Shown: positions 1-7,963 of the stretch, in pieces
Layout of the letters: every line of letters begins with the position of its first letter
How positions within the stretch are numbered: position 1 is the stretch's first letter
NCBI RefSeq assembly: GCF_002918555.1
Contig: NZ_PQMB01000005.1
Coordinates: forward strand, 411,089-475,088
Direction of reading: 5' to 3'
Origin: Citrobacter amalonaticus
GTDB taxonomy: Bacteria > Pseudomonadota > Gammaproteobacteria > Enterobacterales > Enterobacteriaceae
Length of the DNA stretch: 64,000 nt
Translations under genes and position numbers: made by a program
The notes under the pieces: model-generated
The model's input: the letters and a program-made list of their open reading frames with translations, nothing else
The model's database searches: none
Told to the model about the DNA's origin: nothing

Positions 1-558
1 AATAACCCGATGCGCTTCACCGACCGCAGCGGCGGCGTCTCCCGTCGCCGGGTGATTATTCACTTCCCGGAGCAGATTGCGCCGGAAGAGCGCGACCCGC
101 AGCTCAGGGATAAAATTGCGCGCGAGCTGGCCGTCATCGTGCGTCAGCTTATGCAGAAATTCAGTAACCCGATGACCGCTCGCGCACTGCTCCAGTCGCA
201 GCAGAACTCCGACGAGGCGCTCAGCATCAAGCGTGATGCTGACCCGACGTTTGATTTTTGCGGCTATCTGGAAATGCTGCCGCAGACCAGCGGGATGTTT
301 ATGGGTAATGCCAGCATTGTCCCGCGTAATTACCGTAAATATCTCTATCACGCGTATCTGGCCTATATGGAGGCCAACGGGTACAGGAACGTGCTCAGCC
401 TGAAAATGTTCGGGCTGGGGCTGCCCATGATGCTGAAAGAGTACGGCCTGAATTATGAAAAGCGGCACACAAAGCAGGGGATACAGACCAACCTGTCGCT
501 GAAAGAAGAAAGCTACGGCGACTGGCTGCCGAAATGCGACGAACCCGCAGCGACATAA
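1..558 (+). CDS. P4-type phage alpha protein (primase/helicase), C-terminal part
   Basis: This is the end of the replication protein of a P4-like satellite phage; the reading frame is open to the left window edge (Asn-Asn-Pro before the first ATG at 10), so the N-terminal primase and helicase core lie outside. In P4 the alpha protein combines primase, 3'-5' helicase and origin-binding activities, and its C-terminal domain binds the iterons. The visible 185 residues include the arginine-rich SGGVSRRR segment at the end of the helicase core and the conserved tail (YLYHAYLAYMEANGYRN, then KRHTKQGIQTNL), matching remembered P4 alpha sequences closely. A terminator and candidate iterons follow directly. 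The GC-rich codon use contrasts with the AT-rich retron downstream. Family assignment is firm; whether the full gene is intact cannot be seen. Confidence 0.9.
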   Translation, partial: NNPMRFTDRSGGVSRRRVIIHFPEQIAPEERDPQLRDKIARELAVIVRQLMQKFSNPMTARALLQSQQNSDEALSIKRDADPTFDFCGYLEMLPQTSGMFMGNASIVPRNYRKYLYHAYLAYMEANGYRNVLSLKMFGLGLPMMLKEYGLNYEKRHTKQGIQTNLSLKEESYGDWLPKCDEPAAT

Positions 559-566
559 CCCACTCC

Positions 567-590
567 AGACCGGCTACAGCCGGTCTTTTT
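567..590 (+). terminator. Rho-independent terminator after alpha
   Basis: A 9-bp perfect inverted repeat, AGACCGGCT (567-575) and AGCCGGTCT (578-586), runs into a T tract (586-590) nine bases after the alpha stop codon. This is a standard intrinsic terminator. Confidence 0.85.
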
Positions 591-610
591 CTTTACGGCA
601 ATTGCCACAG

Positions 611-703
611 GGTGAACACTCCACTGTTCACCCTTCACCGTATATTCACCCTGTATCCCTATGAAATTATTGATAAAAAAGAAAAGTTGAACAGTGTGAA
701 CAG
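611..703. repeat. P4-type iterons (candidate ori/crr)
   Basis: At least four copies of the P4 alpha-binding iteron GGTGAACAG or one-mismatch variants lie here: GGTGAACAC (611-619), an exact copy on the minus strand (624-632), and two abutting direct copies GTTGAACAG (686-694) and TGTGAACAG (695-703). Partial TTCACC copies occur at 634-651. In P4 such repeats form the origin and the cis replication region bound by alpha. Their position just after alpha supports the P4 identification; which of the two sites this is cannot be decided. Confidence 0.75.
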
Positions 704-971
704 TAAAACCTGAAAAAACTTTTTACTCTCCCTACAGCCTGACTGATCGTCTCCATAGCGAGCAGAAATTCATCAATAATGAAGAGTCGACTGTTAACTC
801 TGCGTCAACTCATTACCACTTAACTCAATGATATAAAATGGAAAACTATCGAAATGAATAGCCTACAAAGTTAAATGCAAAAAATATATTCCAGTCAAAT
901 TTCGTTACGCACTCTCTCCCAAGAAGGAGATAAATACTTTATCCGTCCACCATACTATGTTATTTTTTCAA

Positions 972-1112
972 TACGGCTCTGCCTTAAATCTGTGAGGTTG
1001 TTTCGCCTCGAAGTATCTTATGTTAGTACATCACGCTACCAATCAGCGGTTAGTTACTTGACGTAACTGTTAATTGGCTAAAGTTTGCATAAAGTGATTG
1101 GGCGGAGCCGTA
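972..1112 (+). ncRNA. Retron msr-msd RNA (candidate)
   Basis: The region directly upstream of the reverse transcriptase can fold as a retron primer-template RNA. The outer stem pairs TACGGCTCTGCC (972-983) with GGCGGAGCCGTA (1101-1112), 12 bp with one G-U pair, matching the a1/a2 repeats of retrons. Inside it, GAGG (994-997) pairs with CCTC (1006-1009) in a short msr-like hairpin. A long hairpin spans 1039-1077 (CCAAT with ATTGG outside, GTTAC with GTAAC near the tip) and is the best candidate for the msd template. The spacing to the GTG start at 1147 (about 35 bases) fits known retrons. The exact ends and the branching guanosine are not resolved. A short reading frame at 875-1066 overlaps this RNA and is not treated as a gene. 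Confidence 0.75.
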
Positions 1113-1146
1113 AATTTAGTCCATGAATACAGTGACGAGGTAGAGA

Positions 1147-2778
1147 GTGTCTTTACATGACAAGCTACTGATGCTTAGTCTCAGTTCAGCAAATAAAGAA
1201 GAAAATGAGACAATCCCGGAGTTACCTAAGTTAGAGCCTCAGCCCTATCAAGCTGGAAAAAATTTGAAATGGGATAATAAAGAACTCAAAAATCATCCCA
1301 TTACTTCAAAGATTGACATTGATGTAATATGCAAAAAAATTGAAAACAAAAGCATTGTAATTACGTCAGCTAACGATGTAGCCAATCTTTTAGAAGTTCC
1401 GGTCGGACAATTATTATTTATTTTATATAATAAAAAAGATAACTATAGAACTTTTGAAATAAAAAAGAAAAATGGAAAAAGTAGAATGATAAACGCACCT
1501 CAAGGGGGGTTGTCAATTCTGCAGGAGAAATTAAAGCCGATTATTGAGTACTTTTATCGCCCCAAAAAACCAGCGCATGGATTCATTAAGGATAAAAGTA
1601 TATTAACAAATGCAGAAAAACATACAAAGAAAAAATATGTTGTTAATGTAGATTTAGAAAATTATTTTGGTTCAGTCACTTTCGCGAGAGTGTATGGAAT
1701 ATTTAAAAGTAAGCCATTTAATTTCTCTCATCCTGCGGCGAGTATATTAGCCCAATTATGTACTAAAGATGGTAAATTACCTCAAGGAGCCTGCACTTCC
1801 CCTATCCTGGCAAATTTAGCATCAGCATCGCTCGATAAACACCTAACTCAACTGGCACGTAGAAAAAACATCACATATACAAGATATGCAGATGATATTA
1901 CTTTTTCATTTAATCAACAACAAGTCAGAGAAATCATAACGTTAGATAATGAAAATAATTTTGAATTGGGTGAGGCTGTTATCTCTGTGATCGAGAAAAG
2001 TGGCTTTAGCATAAACACAAGTAAATTCAGAGTTCAGAAAAGAAATGAACGTCAAAAAGTTACTGGATTAGTGGTAAATGAAAAAGCAAATGTCGAGCGT
2101 AAATATCTTAGAGTTACTCGTTCATTAGTTCATAAATGGAGAGAAGACAAGTTAACATCAGCATTATTATTTGTTAATAAAAAAGGCTTTAAAGCAGCAA
2201 ATAATGAGCATGCTATATCAATTTTTCGCAATCATATTTATGGCCGATTGAGTTTTATAAAAATGATCCGTGGTGATGACTTTCCATTATATCTTAAATT
2301 AATGGCTGAAATGAGTCATCATGATCCTTTAAAAACAAAAGAAGGACTTAGAGCAATGAAAGAAACTGAAACTTATGATGTGTTTATTTGTCATGCAAGC
2401 GAAGATAAAACATCCATCGCAATTCCAATTTACGAAGAATTAACCAAATTAAACATATCAACATTCATAGATCATGTCGAAATAAATTGGGGCGATTCAT
2501 TAATCCAGAAAATTAACTCAGCTCTTGTAAAGTCTAAATATGTAATTGCTATTCTTTCGTCTAATTCTGTAGATAAGCATTGGCCTAAGAAAGAATTGCA
2601 TTCTGTGCTTGCAAGAGAAATCGCTGAAGGTGAAGTAAAATTACTTACTCTTGTAAAAGAAGCAGATGAAGCAATAGTTGCTGCATCCTTGCCTCTCTTA
2701 AGTGATAAGCTTTATATTACCTATAAAGATAATCCGGCAGAGGTTGCGGATAAGGTTCGTGCACTTTTGAACAAGTGA
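1147..2778 (+). CDS. Retron reverse transcriptase fused to a TIR domain
   Basis: The 543-residue protein has a retron-type reverse transcriptase (about residues 60-390) and a C-terminal TIR domain (about 410-540). The RT carries the retron hallmarks NAxxH (NAEKH, 155-159), LPQG (211-214), the catalytic YADD (247-250) and VTG (305-307). The TIR part begins YDVFICHASED and has the WxxxEL segment with Glu483 at the position of the NADase glutamate. RT-TIR retrons are known anti-phage systems (Retron-TIR, Gao et al. 2020). The expected mechanism is that the RT-msDNA complex holds the TIR toxin in check until a phage is sensed, after which TIR may deplete NAD+; this is inferred for this copy. The start is GTG at 1147, with GAGG (1137-1140) six bases upstream. 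The gene is strongly AT-rich compared with the P4 gene before it, indicating separate acquisition. No other effector gene is needed or seen. Confidence 0.92.
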   Translation: MSLHDKLLMLSLSSANKEENETIPELPKLEPQPYQAGKNLKWDNKELKNHPITSKIDIDVICKKIENKSIVITSANDVANLLEVPVGQLLFILYNKKDNYRTFEIKKKNGKSRMINAPQGGLSILQEKLKPIIEYFYRPKKPAHGFIKDKSILTNAEKHTKKKYVVNVDLENYFGSVTFARVYGIFKSKPFNFSHPAASILAQLCTKDGKLPQGACTSPILANLASASLDKHLTQLARRKNITYTRYADDITFSFNQQQVREIITLDNENNFELGEAVISVIEKSGFSINTSKFRVQKRNERQKVTGLVVNEKANVERKYLRVTRSLVHKWREDKLTSALLFVNKKGFKAANNEHAISIFRNHIYGRLSFIKMIRGDDFPLYLKLMAEMSHHDPLKTKEGLRAMKETETYDVFICHASEDKTSIAIPIYEELTKLNISTFIDHVEINWGDSLIQKINSALVKSKYVIAILSSNSVDKHWPKKELHSVLAREIAEGEVKLLTLVKEADEAIVAASLPLLSDKLYITYKDNPAEVADKVRALLNK

Positions 2779-3184
2779 CAACTACTGCCTAATGTGTATA
2801 GTAGTGTGTATAAAGTCATTGAGATGTTTATCTATACTTAATCAAAATCAATGACTTACAATGCACATAAGACTCCTGTGATCTTCCGCCAATTTGCCTC
2901 TACTGAACTCCCTCGAAGTCAACAAAACCCCTGTAATACCTGATAAAACAAGAGAAATAACCCCACCATTGTCGCCTGAAGGTAATCGGCATCAAGTCCT
3001 TTTTGGGGTACATTAGGGGGTGTTATTTTCCTTTAAAATATCAGCCCCTGTAATGATAAAAATGTTATAAATAACAACAGGTTCCAAAGATACCTTTGTT
3101 ATGCAAAGGATGTATTAGAGGTATCAGGTTAATCATTAGCGGAAGTCCCCTGGAGGATGAATTTATCAAAAGCCGGAGGGTGTG
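2779..3184. other. Intergenic, retron to integrase remnant
   Basis: No gene is seen. A perfect 10-bp inverted repeat, AAGTCATTGA (2813-2822) and TCAATGACTT (2848-2857), lies 35 bases after the RT stop; it lacks a T tract, so a terminator or element-boundary role is only possible. The bases before 3185 include GGAGG (3174-3178), the ribosome site of the integrase remnant. Confidence 0.5.
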
Positions 3185-3382
3185 ATGGCGCTAACCGATG
3201 TAAAAGTGAAAACCGCAAAGCCAAAAGAAAAGATACTTTCCATTGGCGTATACCCTGATGTTTCCCTGGCTGACTCACGCGAAAAGCGCAATGAGGCCAG
3301 AAAAATTCTCGCCGCTGGTAACGTAAGGACAATGATGCTGACCATCCCAGGTCTGACCACTCGTTATGTGTTCAAACCATAG
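3185..3382 (+). pseudogene. P4-type integrase remnant with internal deletion
   Basis: The first residues (MALTDVKVKTAKPKEK) and a later block (SIGVYPDVSLADSREKRNEA) are both N-terminal signatures of P4-family tyrosine integrases, whose full length is near 400 residues. The roughly 30 residues that normally separate them (the KLTDGGGLYLLV segment) are missing. The join falls at KEK, which occurs on both sides in full-length relatives, so deletion between short repeats is likely. After residue 47 the sequence leaves the family and stops at 3382, so the catalytic domain is absent. A GGAGG ribosome site is still present. This is a dead integrase marking a former mobile-element boundary. Confidence 0.8.
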
Positions 3383-3403
3383 ACGTTCCATGTCGTATTA
3401 AGG

Positions 3404-3613
3404 ATGGTATGCAGTGCAGAGGTGGCTGGTGTAGTGGTCATAAGGGGTGGTCTGTGCGGTACGTGCGCCGGTCAGGCGTTCATAGGGCGGCTGAAACGCC
3501 AGGCGGTGCGGTACGGAGACAGTGCGGTGGCCGGATACTTCACGGCAGCAGAGTGTCATCTGGCGCAGGAGATTAGTATTACGCTGGTGCCGGAGTACAG
3601 GCAGTGTTTATAA
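3404..3613 (+). CDS. Unrecognised short GC-rich reading frame
   Basis: A 69-residue frame with GC-rich codons resembling the P4 gene rather than the AT-rich surroundings. It contains a Gly/Cys-rich start (GGLCGTCAGQ) and a plausible helix (YFTAAECHLAQEI). I do not recognise the family and see no good ribosome binding site. It may be a fragment of a larger prophage gene. Confidence 0.25.
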   Translation: MVCSAEVAGVVVIRGGLCGTCAGQAFIGRLKRQAVRYGDSAVAGYFTAAECHLAQEISITLVPEYRQCL

Positions 3614-3708
3614 CAAAGAAAAACTGTGACTATGATTACTTATTACACTCAGCCGTATCAATTTCAAAAATTATCGGTAGTTGCGGAGAAGCTAGCAAAT
3701 AAAATCAG

Positions 3709-3739
3709 ATATAGAGCTGGTATAATGCTGGCTCTATAT
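3709..3739. repeat. 9-bp inverted repeat
   Basis: ATATAGAGC (3709-3717) pairs with GCTCTATAT (3731-3739) around a 13-base loop that itself contains TATAAT. It lies between the mobile-element debris and the DASS transporter. The role is unknown. Confidence 0.4.
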
Positions 3740-3824
3740 TTATTCGCGTAATAAAAACAAAATTAAAAAACCTCACCAATAACTCCCTGGTTATAAAACC
3801 TAACTGAACGCTCGCTAAAATATA

Positions 3825-3870
3825 TTTAACGCAACACAGCGGCCAACAATAACCGCCGTGTTGCGTTAAA
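3825..3870 (-). terminator. Terminator of the DASS transporter gene
   Basis: A 13-bp perfect stem, TTTAACGCAACAC (3825-3837) with GTGTTGCGTTAAA (3858-3870), has further GCGG/CCGC pairing inside. It begins immediately after the stop codon on the minus strand and is followed by an A/T-rich tract in that direction. Confidence 0.8.
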
Positions 3871-5259
3871 TCACACCCAAAACAACATACTAAACCCAGT
3901 CAGGACAATAATGCAGGCGATATTCAGAAACAGTCCCGCACGCATCATTTCATGCTGTTTGATATGGCCGGTTGCGAAAACGATAGCATTTGGCGGCGTC
4001 GCTACAGGCAGCATAAAAGCACATGAAGCCGCAATGGCAATTAACACCGACAGAATCACTGGCGACATACCGAAAGCTTCGGCAACTGAAGCAAAGACAG
4101 GAATTAACAACGCGGCACTCGCCGTATTGCTGGCGAACTCCGTTAAAAATACCACGAATGTGGCAATCACCAGGATGATGATAAATATCCCCATATGAGC
4201 AACCATCCCGCTTATCTGGTTTGCCAGAAACAGGCTGGTGCCCGTCTCTTTCAACACATTACTTAAGCAGATGCCACCACCGAATAATAATAACACTCCC
4301 CAATCAGCCGTCTTTTCTATGTCCTTCCAGTGAACCACCCGGGCGAAATTCACTAATATAATGGCGCTTAAAGCAACGATGGTATCGAAGGATTTAAAAC
4401 CTCCCAGCAGGTCATTAATTGGCCCACTGAAGATCCAAAAGAATACCGTAAGGCCAAAAATAGCCAATGTCACTATTTTACCCTTGTCCCAATCGACTTG
4501 TTCAGTATTAGTCTGGAAAGTTCCTTTGAGTTCCGGCCTGAACACAATATAAAGGATAGTAATAGCGACAGGAAGTAATATGAGCATCGCCGGGAAACCA
4601 AACTTCATCCAGTCAAAAAAGGAGAGGCCAACCTCGGCGGCAGCAATCGCATTCGGTGGACTGCCGACGATGGTGGCCATTCCACCAATACTGGCGCTGT
4701 AGGCAATACCGAGGAGCACAAACACATAGGTTGAATGGCTGTTTTTTCTATCGACTTTGCTCAGGATACCCAATACCAGCGGCATCATCATTGCGGCTGT
4801 CGCGGTATTACTGATCCACATTGACAGCAACGCCGTAACGCCAAACAGCATAAAGACCGCGAGGCTCATTTTGCCCCTCGCCATCGCTAATACTTTATCG
4901 GCAATGACTTTATCCAGTCCTTGCACATGCATCGCCGCAGCCAGAGCAAAACCACCGAGGAACAGGAATATCGTTGAGTTTGCAAAACTATTTAGCGCTG
5001 CCTGAGTATTAAATACCCCCAGTAATACTGCCATGACAGGAACCATCACGGCCGTCACGGTAACGTGTAGCGCTTCTGTCAGCCATAATACGGCGATGAA
5101 AGCGAGCATACTAAGCCCCATGACCACTTTCGGTTCATAAGGTAGCGTGTTGTAGAGAACGATAAACAGAACGATATCGAGCAAGATAATGATACTGCTA
5201 CGATTAAAAAACCACTCAAGGGTATTGGTGGGCAAAGGACTCATGTCGTTTTTATTCAT
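3871..5259 (-). CDS. DASS-family sodium/dicarboxylate (anion) symporter
   Basis: This 462-residue inner-membrane carrier belongs to the SLC13/INDY (DASS) family, which imports di- or tricarboxylates or sulfate with sodium. About 11-12 hydrophobic segments are visible. Both family hairpin signatures are present: [12 protein letters not shown] in the first half and [12 protein letters not shown] in the second, along with [10 protein letters not shown] and the C-terminal [15 protein letters not shown] motif. The length is typical. The start has AAGGAAA upstream. It stands alone, convergent with nothing and divergent from the tna region, with its own terminator. The true substrate cannot be told from sequence; a C4-dicarboxylate is plausible given the many other organic-anion carriers in this island. 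Confidence 0.88.
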   Translation of the reverse strand: MNKNDMSPLPTNTLEWFFNRSSIIILLDIVLFIVLYNTLPYEPKVVMGLSMLAFIAVLWLTEALHVTVTAVMVPVMAVLLGVFNTQAALNSFANSTIFLFLGGFALAAAMHVQGLDKVIADKVLAMARGKMSLAVFMLFGVTALLSMWISNTATAAMMMPLVLGILSKVDRKNSHSTYVFVLLGIAYSASIGGMATIVGSPPNAIAAAEVGLSFFDWMKFGFPAMLILLPVAITILYIVFRPELKGTFQTNTEQVDWDKGKIVTLAIFGLTVFFWIFSGPINDLLGGFKSFDTIVALSAIILVNFARVVHWKDIEKTADWGVLLLFGGGICLSNVLKETGTSLFLANQISGMVAHMGIFIIILVIATFVVFLTEFASNTASAALLIPVFASVAEAFGMSPVILSVLIAIAASCAFMLPVATPPNAIVFATGHIKQHEMMRAGLFLNIACIIVLTGFSMLFWV

Positions 5260-5879
5260 ACTAGTTTCCTTGTAACTGGTTACTATTGAATCATTACATG
5301 TATATGTCCTGCAGGTATAAATTATGTTCTTATTCTGTTAACTGAATCGTTCCAATCCACTTTTTAACTGAACACCCCGTTATGGTCGCTATTTTTTGGA
5401 AAGGCTTCCTAATATTATCTATGTTCAACGAATATACATGATTTTATTTTGTCATTTTCACAGGGCTTAATCACTGTCGAAAAATTTGTGATCGCGCCGA
5501 TCCAGCAACTTTGTCACGCCATCTGATCTTGAGAAAAAGAGATTGCCACCAGTCACTGTGACTCAGCACGCCACCCCGTGTTTTATGACCGGGCACAATG
5601 TTGGCTGCTTCTGCTATCTTTGGCGATATCTGCAATTTGCATAGCAGCCTTATCGTTTACGGCAAAGTCGTGGGATTCGATAAATTTTATAAAAGTGTAT
5701 TCTGAGTCATGCATCCTCATCTCATGCTTAAGGTGCAATTGATAAACACTTTCCCCTTTACACCTGTCCAGGGATCATCATATGCCACAGAATTGAAGTG
5801 GCCGGAGTTCGAAGGCAGGCCGTTGCTCAGGGCTAACAGATCGCTGACGGTCTGAGGATTAATTATTGCATTTAAAATT
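5260..5879. other. Intergenic between the DASS gene and the tna promoter
   Basis: No supported gene. A 45-codon minus-strand frame (5583-5720) with an ordinary-looking peptide is present but unrecognised and may be gene debris. The remainder is non-coding and includes the DASS promoter region. Confidence 0.4.
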
Positions 5880-5901
5880 TATCGTGATAGTAATCACAAT
5901 A
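5880..5901 (+). promoter_or_regulatory. CRP site of the tna operon
   Basis: CGTGA (5883-5887), six bases, then TCACA (5894-5898) is a near-consensus CRP site. Its centre, about 5890, is some 61 bp upstream of the predicted start site, the same geometry as the catabolite-controlled E. coli tna promoter. Confidence 0.85.
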
Positions 5902-5915
5902 AATTTAAACACTAA

Positions 5916-5944
5916 TGGACAAATAAAGCACAAAGCTGAATGAT
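5916..5944 (+). promoter_or_regulatory. tna operon promoter
   Basis: TGGACA (5916-5921) and AATGAT (5939-5944) are -35 and -10 candidates with 17-bp spacing. They place transcription start near 5951, about 24 bases before tnaC. Confidence 0.65.
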
Positions 5945-5974
5945 GTTACCATGTTTAATAAAGGTTGATATATT

Positions 5975-6052
5975 ATGATTAACTTATTTAATACATATAT
6001 GACCTCAAAATGGTTCAACATTGATACCATTATCGTAAACCATCGCCCTTAA
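5975..6052 (+). CDS. tnaC: TnaC tryptophanase leader peptide
   Basis: A 25-codon leader peptide whose C-terminal two thirds matches E. coli TnaC. The residues needed for tryptophan-induced ribosome arrest are all kept: Trp13, Asp17 and the final Pro25 (E. coli W12, D16, P24), within TSKWFNID and IVNHRP. With tryptophan, the stalled ribosome at the last proline codon masks the boxA/rut region and prevents Rho termination before tnaA. The N-terminal residues differ from E. coli, as expected because they are not critical. The stop codon is TAA rather than the E. coli TGA. An AAGG sequence about 10 bases upstream of the ATG is the ribosome site. The peptide is short but its identity is clear. Confidence 0.95.
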   Translation: MINLFNTYMTSKWFNIDTIIVNHRP

Positions 6053-6315
6053 AACCCCACGCCTCAGTGCAAATAAAAAGATAAATATTTAATTTTTTTT
6101 GATTTGCACGCCTTGAATAATTCAGACCACCAACTGTATATCCACGGTTTAGCTGCTCACGTGCTTGAATTATTGCCATGAGAAAGATAACGCCTGGAAA
6201 TACAGGTAGCACCAGTGCGTCTTAATTAAACATCGCTTCATCCAAATAACATCGGTGATTCACTGTGAGTGAACTGCTGACAGCGTGATATACAAATTTT
6301 ATACAGGATTATACC
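6053..6315 (+). promoter_or_regulatory. tnaC-tnaA Rho-dependent attenuation spacer
   Basis: The 263-base spacer begins at the tnaC stop, where CGCCCTTAA resembles the boxA sequence. It continues with C-rich, G-poor sequence (6041-6070) and a U-rich stretch, as expected of a rut site and pause region. Function is inferred from the E. coli system; the spacer is slightly longer than the E. coli one. Confidence 0.7.
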
Positions 6316-7731
6316 ATGGATAACTTCAAACATTTGCCAGAGCCATTCCGTATTCGTGTTATTGAACCCGTTAAACGTACAACACGAGAGCATCGTGAAA
6401 ATGCAATGATTAAATCTGGGATGAACCCGTTTCTGCTCGACAGCGAAGATGTTTTTATCGATTTGTTGACAGACAGCGGGACGGGAGCTGTCACCCAAAA
6501 TATGCAGGCAGCGATGTTACGGGGAGATGAAGCGTACAGTGGAAGCCGGAGTTATTACGCTCTTGCCGATGCGGTAAAAAATATTTTTGGCTACCAGTAT
6601 ACTATTCCGACCCACCAGGGACGGGGAGCCGAGCAGATTTATATTCCGGTTTTAATCCGCAAACGTGAGCAGGAAAAGGGTCTCGACAGAGCCAAAATGG
6701 TCGTATTCTCGAACTATTTCTTCGATACCACTCAGGGACACAGCCAGATAAACGGATGTACCGTTCGAAATGTTTATATTAAAGAAGCCTTTGACACATC
6801 TGTACGTCACGATTTCAAAGGTGATTTTGATCTTGATAAGCTGGAAGAAGGTATTCAGGAAGTTGGCGCCAATAACATCCCTTATATTGTAGCCACCATC
6901 ACCTGCAACTCTGCTGGCGGTCAACCTGTTTCCCTGGCAAACCTGAAAGCCATGTATACGATTGCGAAAAAATACGATATTCCAGTCGTCATGGATTCCG
7001 CTCGCTTCGCTGAAAACGCCTATTTTATCCAGCAAAGAGAAGCCGCTTATCAGGACTGGAGTATCGAAGAGATCACTCGCGAGTCGTATAAATATGCCGA
7101 TATGCTGGCAATGTCAGCGAAAAAGGACGCGATGGTGCCAATGGGCGGATTGCTGTGCATAAAGGATGACAGCTACTTTGATGTTTATACCGAGTGCAGA
7201 ACACTCTGTGTGCTCCAGGAAGGTTTCCCAACCTACGGCGGTCTGGAAGGCGGAGCCATGGAACGCCTTGCAGTAGGGCTTAAAGATGGCATGAATCAGG
7301 ACTGGCTGGCCTATCGTATTGCCCAGATCGAGTATCTGGTTGATGGTCTTGAAGCCATTGGCGTGACCTGCCAACAGGCTGGGGGACATGCTGCTTTTGT
7401 TGATGCAGGAAAGTTACTGCCTCACATTCCGGCAGAGCAGTTCCCGGCGCAGGCACTGGCGTGTGAGTTATACAAAGTTGCAGGTATTCGGGCGGTGGAA
7501 ATTGGTTCATTCTTACTGGGTAGAGATCCTAAAACTGGCGAGCAATTACCTTGCCCGGCGGAACTGCTCCGTTTAACTATTCCACGAGCAACCTATACCC
7601 AGACGCATATGGATTTTATTATTGAAGCCTTCAGCCATGTGAAAGAAAATGCCAGCAACATCAAGGGACTAACTTTCACTTATGAGCCTAAAGTGTTACG
7701 CCACTTTACCGCTCGCCTGAAAGAAATCTGA
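6316..7731 (+). CDS. tnaA: Tryptophanase (tryptophan indole-lyase)
   Basis: A cytoplasmic PLP enzyme that splits L-tryptophan into indole, pyruvate and ammonia. At 471 residues it has the E. coli TnaA length and is near-identical along its whole span. Visible landmarks are [45 protein letters not shown], the PLP-binding SAKKDAMVP with Lys270, and the conserved C-terminal [14 protein letters not shown]. It lies downstream of TnaC and upstream of the permease TnaB, so it should be induced by tryptophan and subject to catabolite control. Tyrosine phenol-lyase is a related alternative, but the overall match and the tnaC/tnaB context favour tryptophanase. Presence of the gene predicts an indole-positive strain. 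Confidence 0.97.
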   Translation: MDNFKHLPEPFRIRVIEPVKRTTREHRENAMIKSGMNPFLLDSEDVFIDLLTDSGTGAVTQNMQAAMLRGDEAYSGSRSYYALADAVKNIFGYQYTIPTHQGRGAEQIYIPVLIRKREQEKGLDRAKMVVFSNYFFDTTQGHSQINGCTVRNVYIKEAFDTSVRHDFKGDFDLDKLEEGIQEVGANNIPYIVATITCNSAGGQPVSLANLKAMYTIAKKYDIPVVMDSARFAENAYFIQQREAAYQDWSIEEITRESYKYADMLAMSAKKDAMVPMGGLLCIKDDSYFDVYTECRTLCVLQEGFPTYGGLEGGAMERLAVGLKDGMNQDWLAYRIAQIEYLVDGLEAIGVTCQQAGGHAAFVDAGKLLPHIPAEQFPAQALACELYKVAGIRAVEIGSFLLGRDPKTGEQLPCPAELLRLTIPRATYTQTHMDFIIEAFSHVKENASNIKGLTFTYEPKVLRHFTARLKEI

Positions 7732-7745
7732 TAATTTATCATCCA

Positions 7746-7778
7746 TGATGAATGGCTATAACATATAGCCATTCATCA
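7746..7778 (+). other. Intercistronic hairpin after tnaA
   Basis: TGATGAATGGCTATA (7746-7760) and TATAGCCATTCATCA (7764-7778) form a 15-bp perfect stem with a 3-base loop. There is no U tract, so it may stabilise the tnaA 3' end or partially limit read-through into tnaB rather than fully terminate. Confidence 0.7.
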
Positions 7779-7814
7779 CTCTTACCTTAATATAAAAACA
7801 GAATAATGATGATA

Positions 7815-7941
7815 TATACTCGTCATACTTCAAGTTGCAGATGCGTTGGCTTTCCTCGCTCACCCCAGTCACTTACTTATGTAAGCTCCTGGGGATTCAC
7901 TGCGTCGCCGCCTTCCTGCAACTCGAATTATTTAGAGTATA
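7815..7941. repeat. ERIC element
   Basis: A full-length 127-bp enterobacterial repetitive intergenic consensus, starting TATACTCGTCATACTTC and ending TTTAGAGTATA. It contains the core GCTCACCCCAGTCACTTACT and CTCCTGGGGATTCAC that ERIC-PCR primers target. It sits between tnaA and tnaB and will be part of their transcript. Confidence 0.95.
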
Positions 7942-7963
7942 CAACTCCAGATAAGAGGCTAAA

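Noticed and set aside
875-1066. 63-codon frame before the retron RT
   Set aside because: It overlaps the structured ncRNA candidate, has no recognisable family, and is better explained by the msr-msd RNA.
1147-2778. RT as a group II intron maturase or diversity-generating retroelement
   Set aside because: NAxxH and VTG are retron motifs; there is no maturase or endonuclease domain, no intron structure and no template/variable repeat pair; a TIR domain is fused instead.
6316-7731. Tyrosine phenol-lyase
   Set aside because: Full-length match to TnaA and flanking tnaC and tnaB identify tryptophanase.
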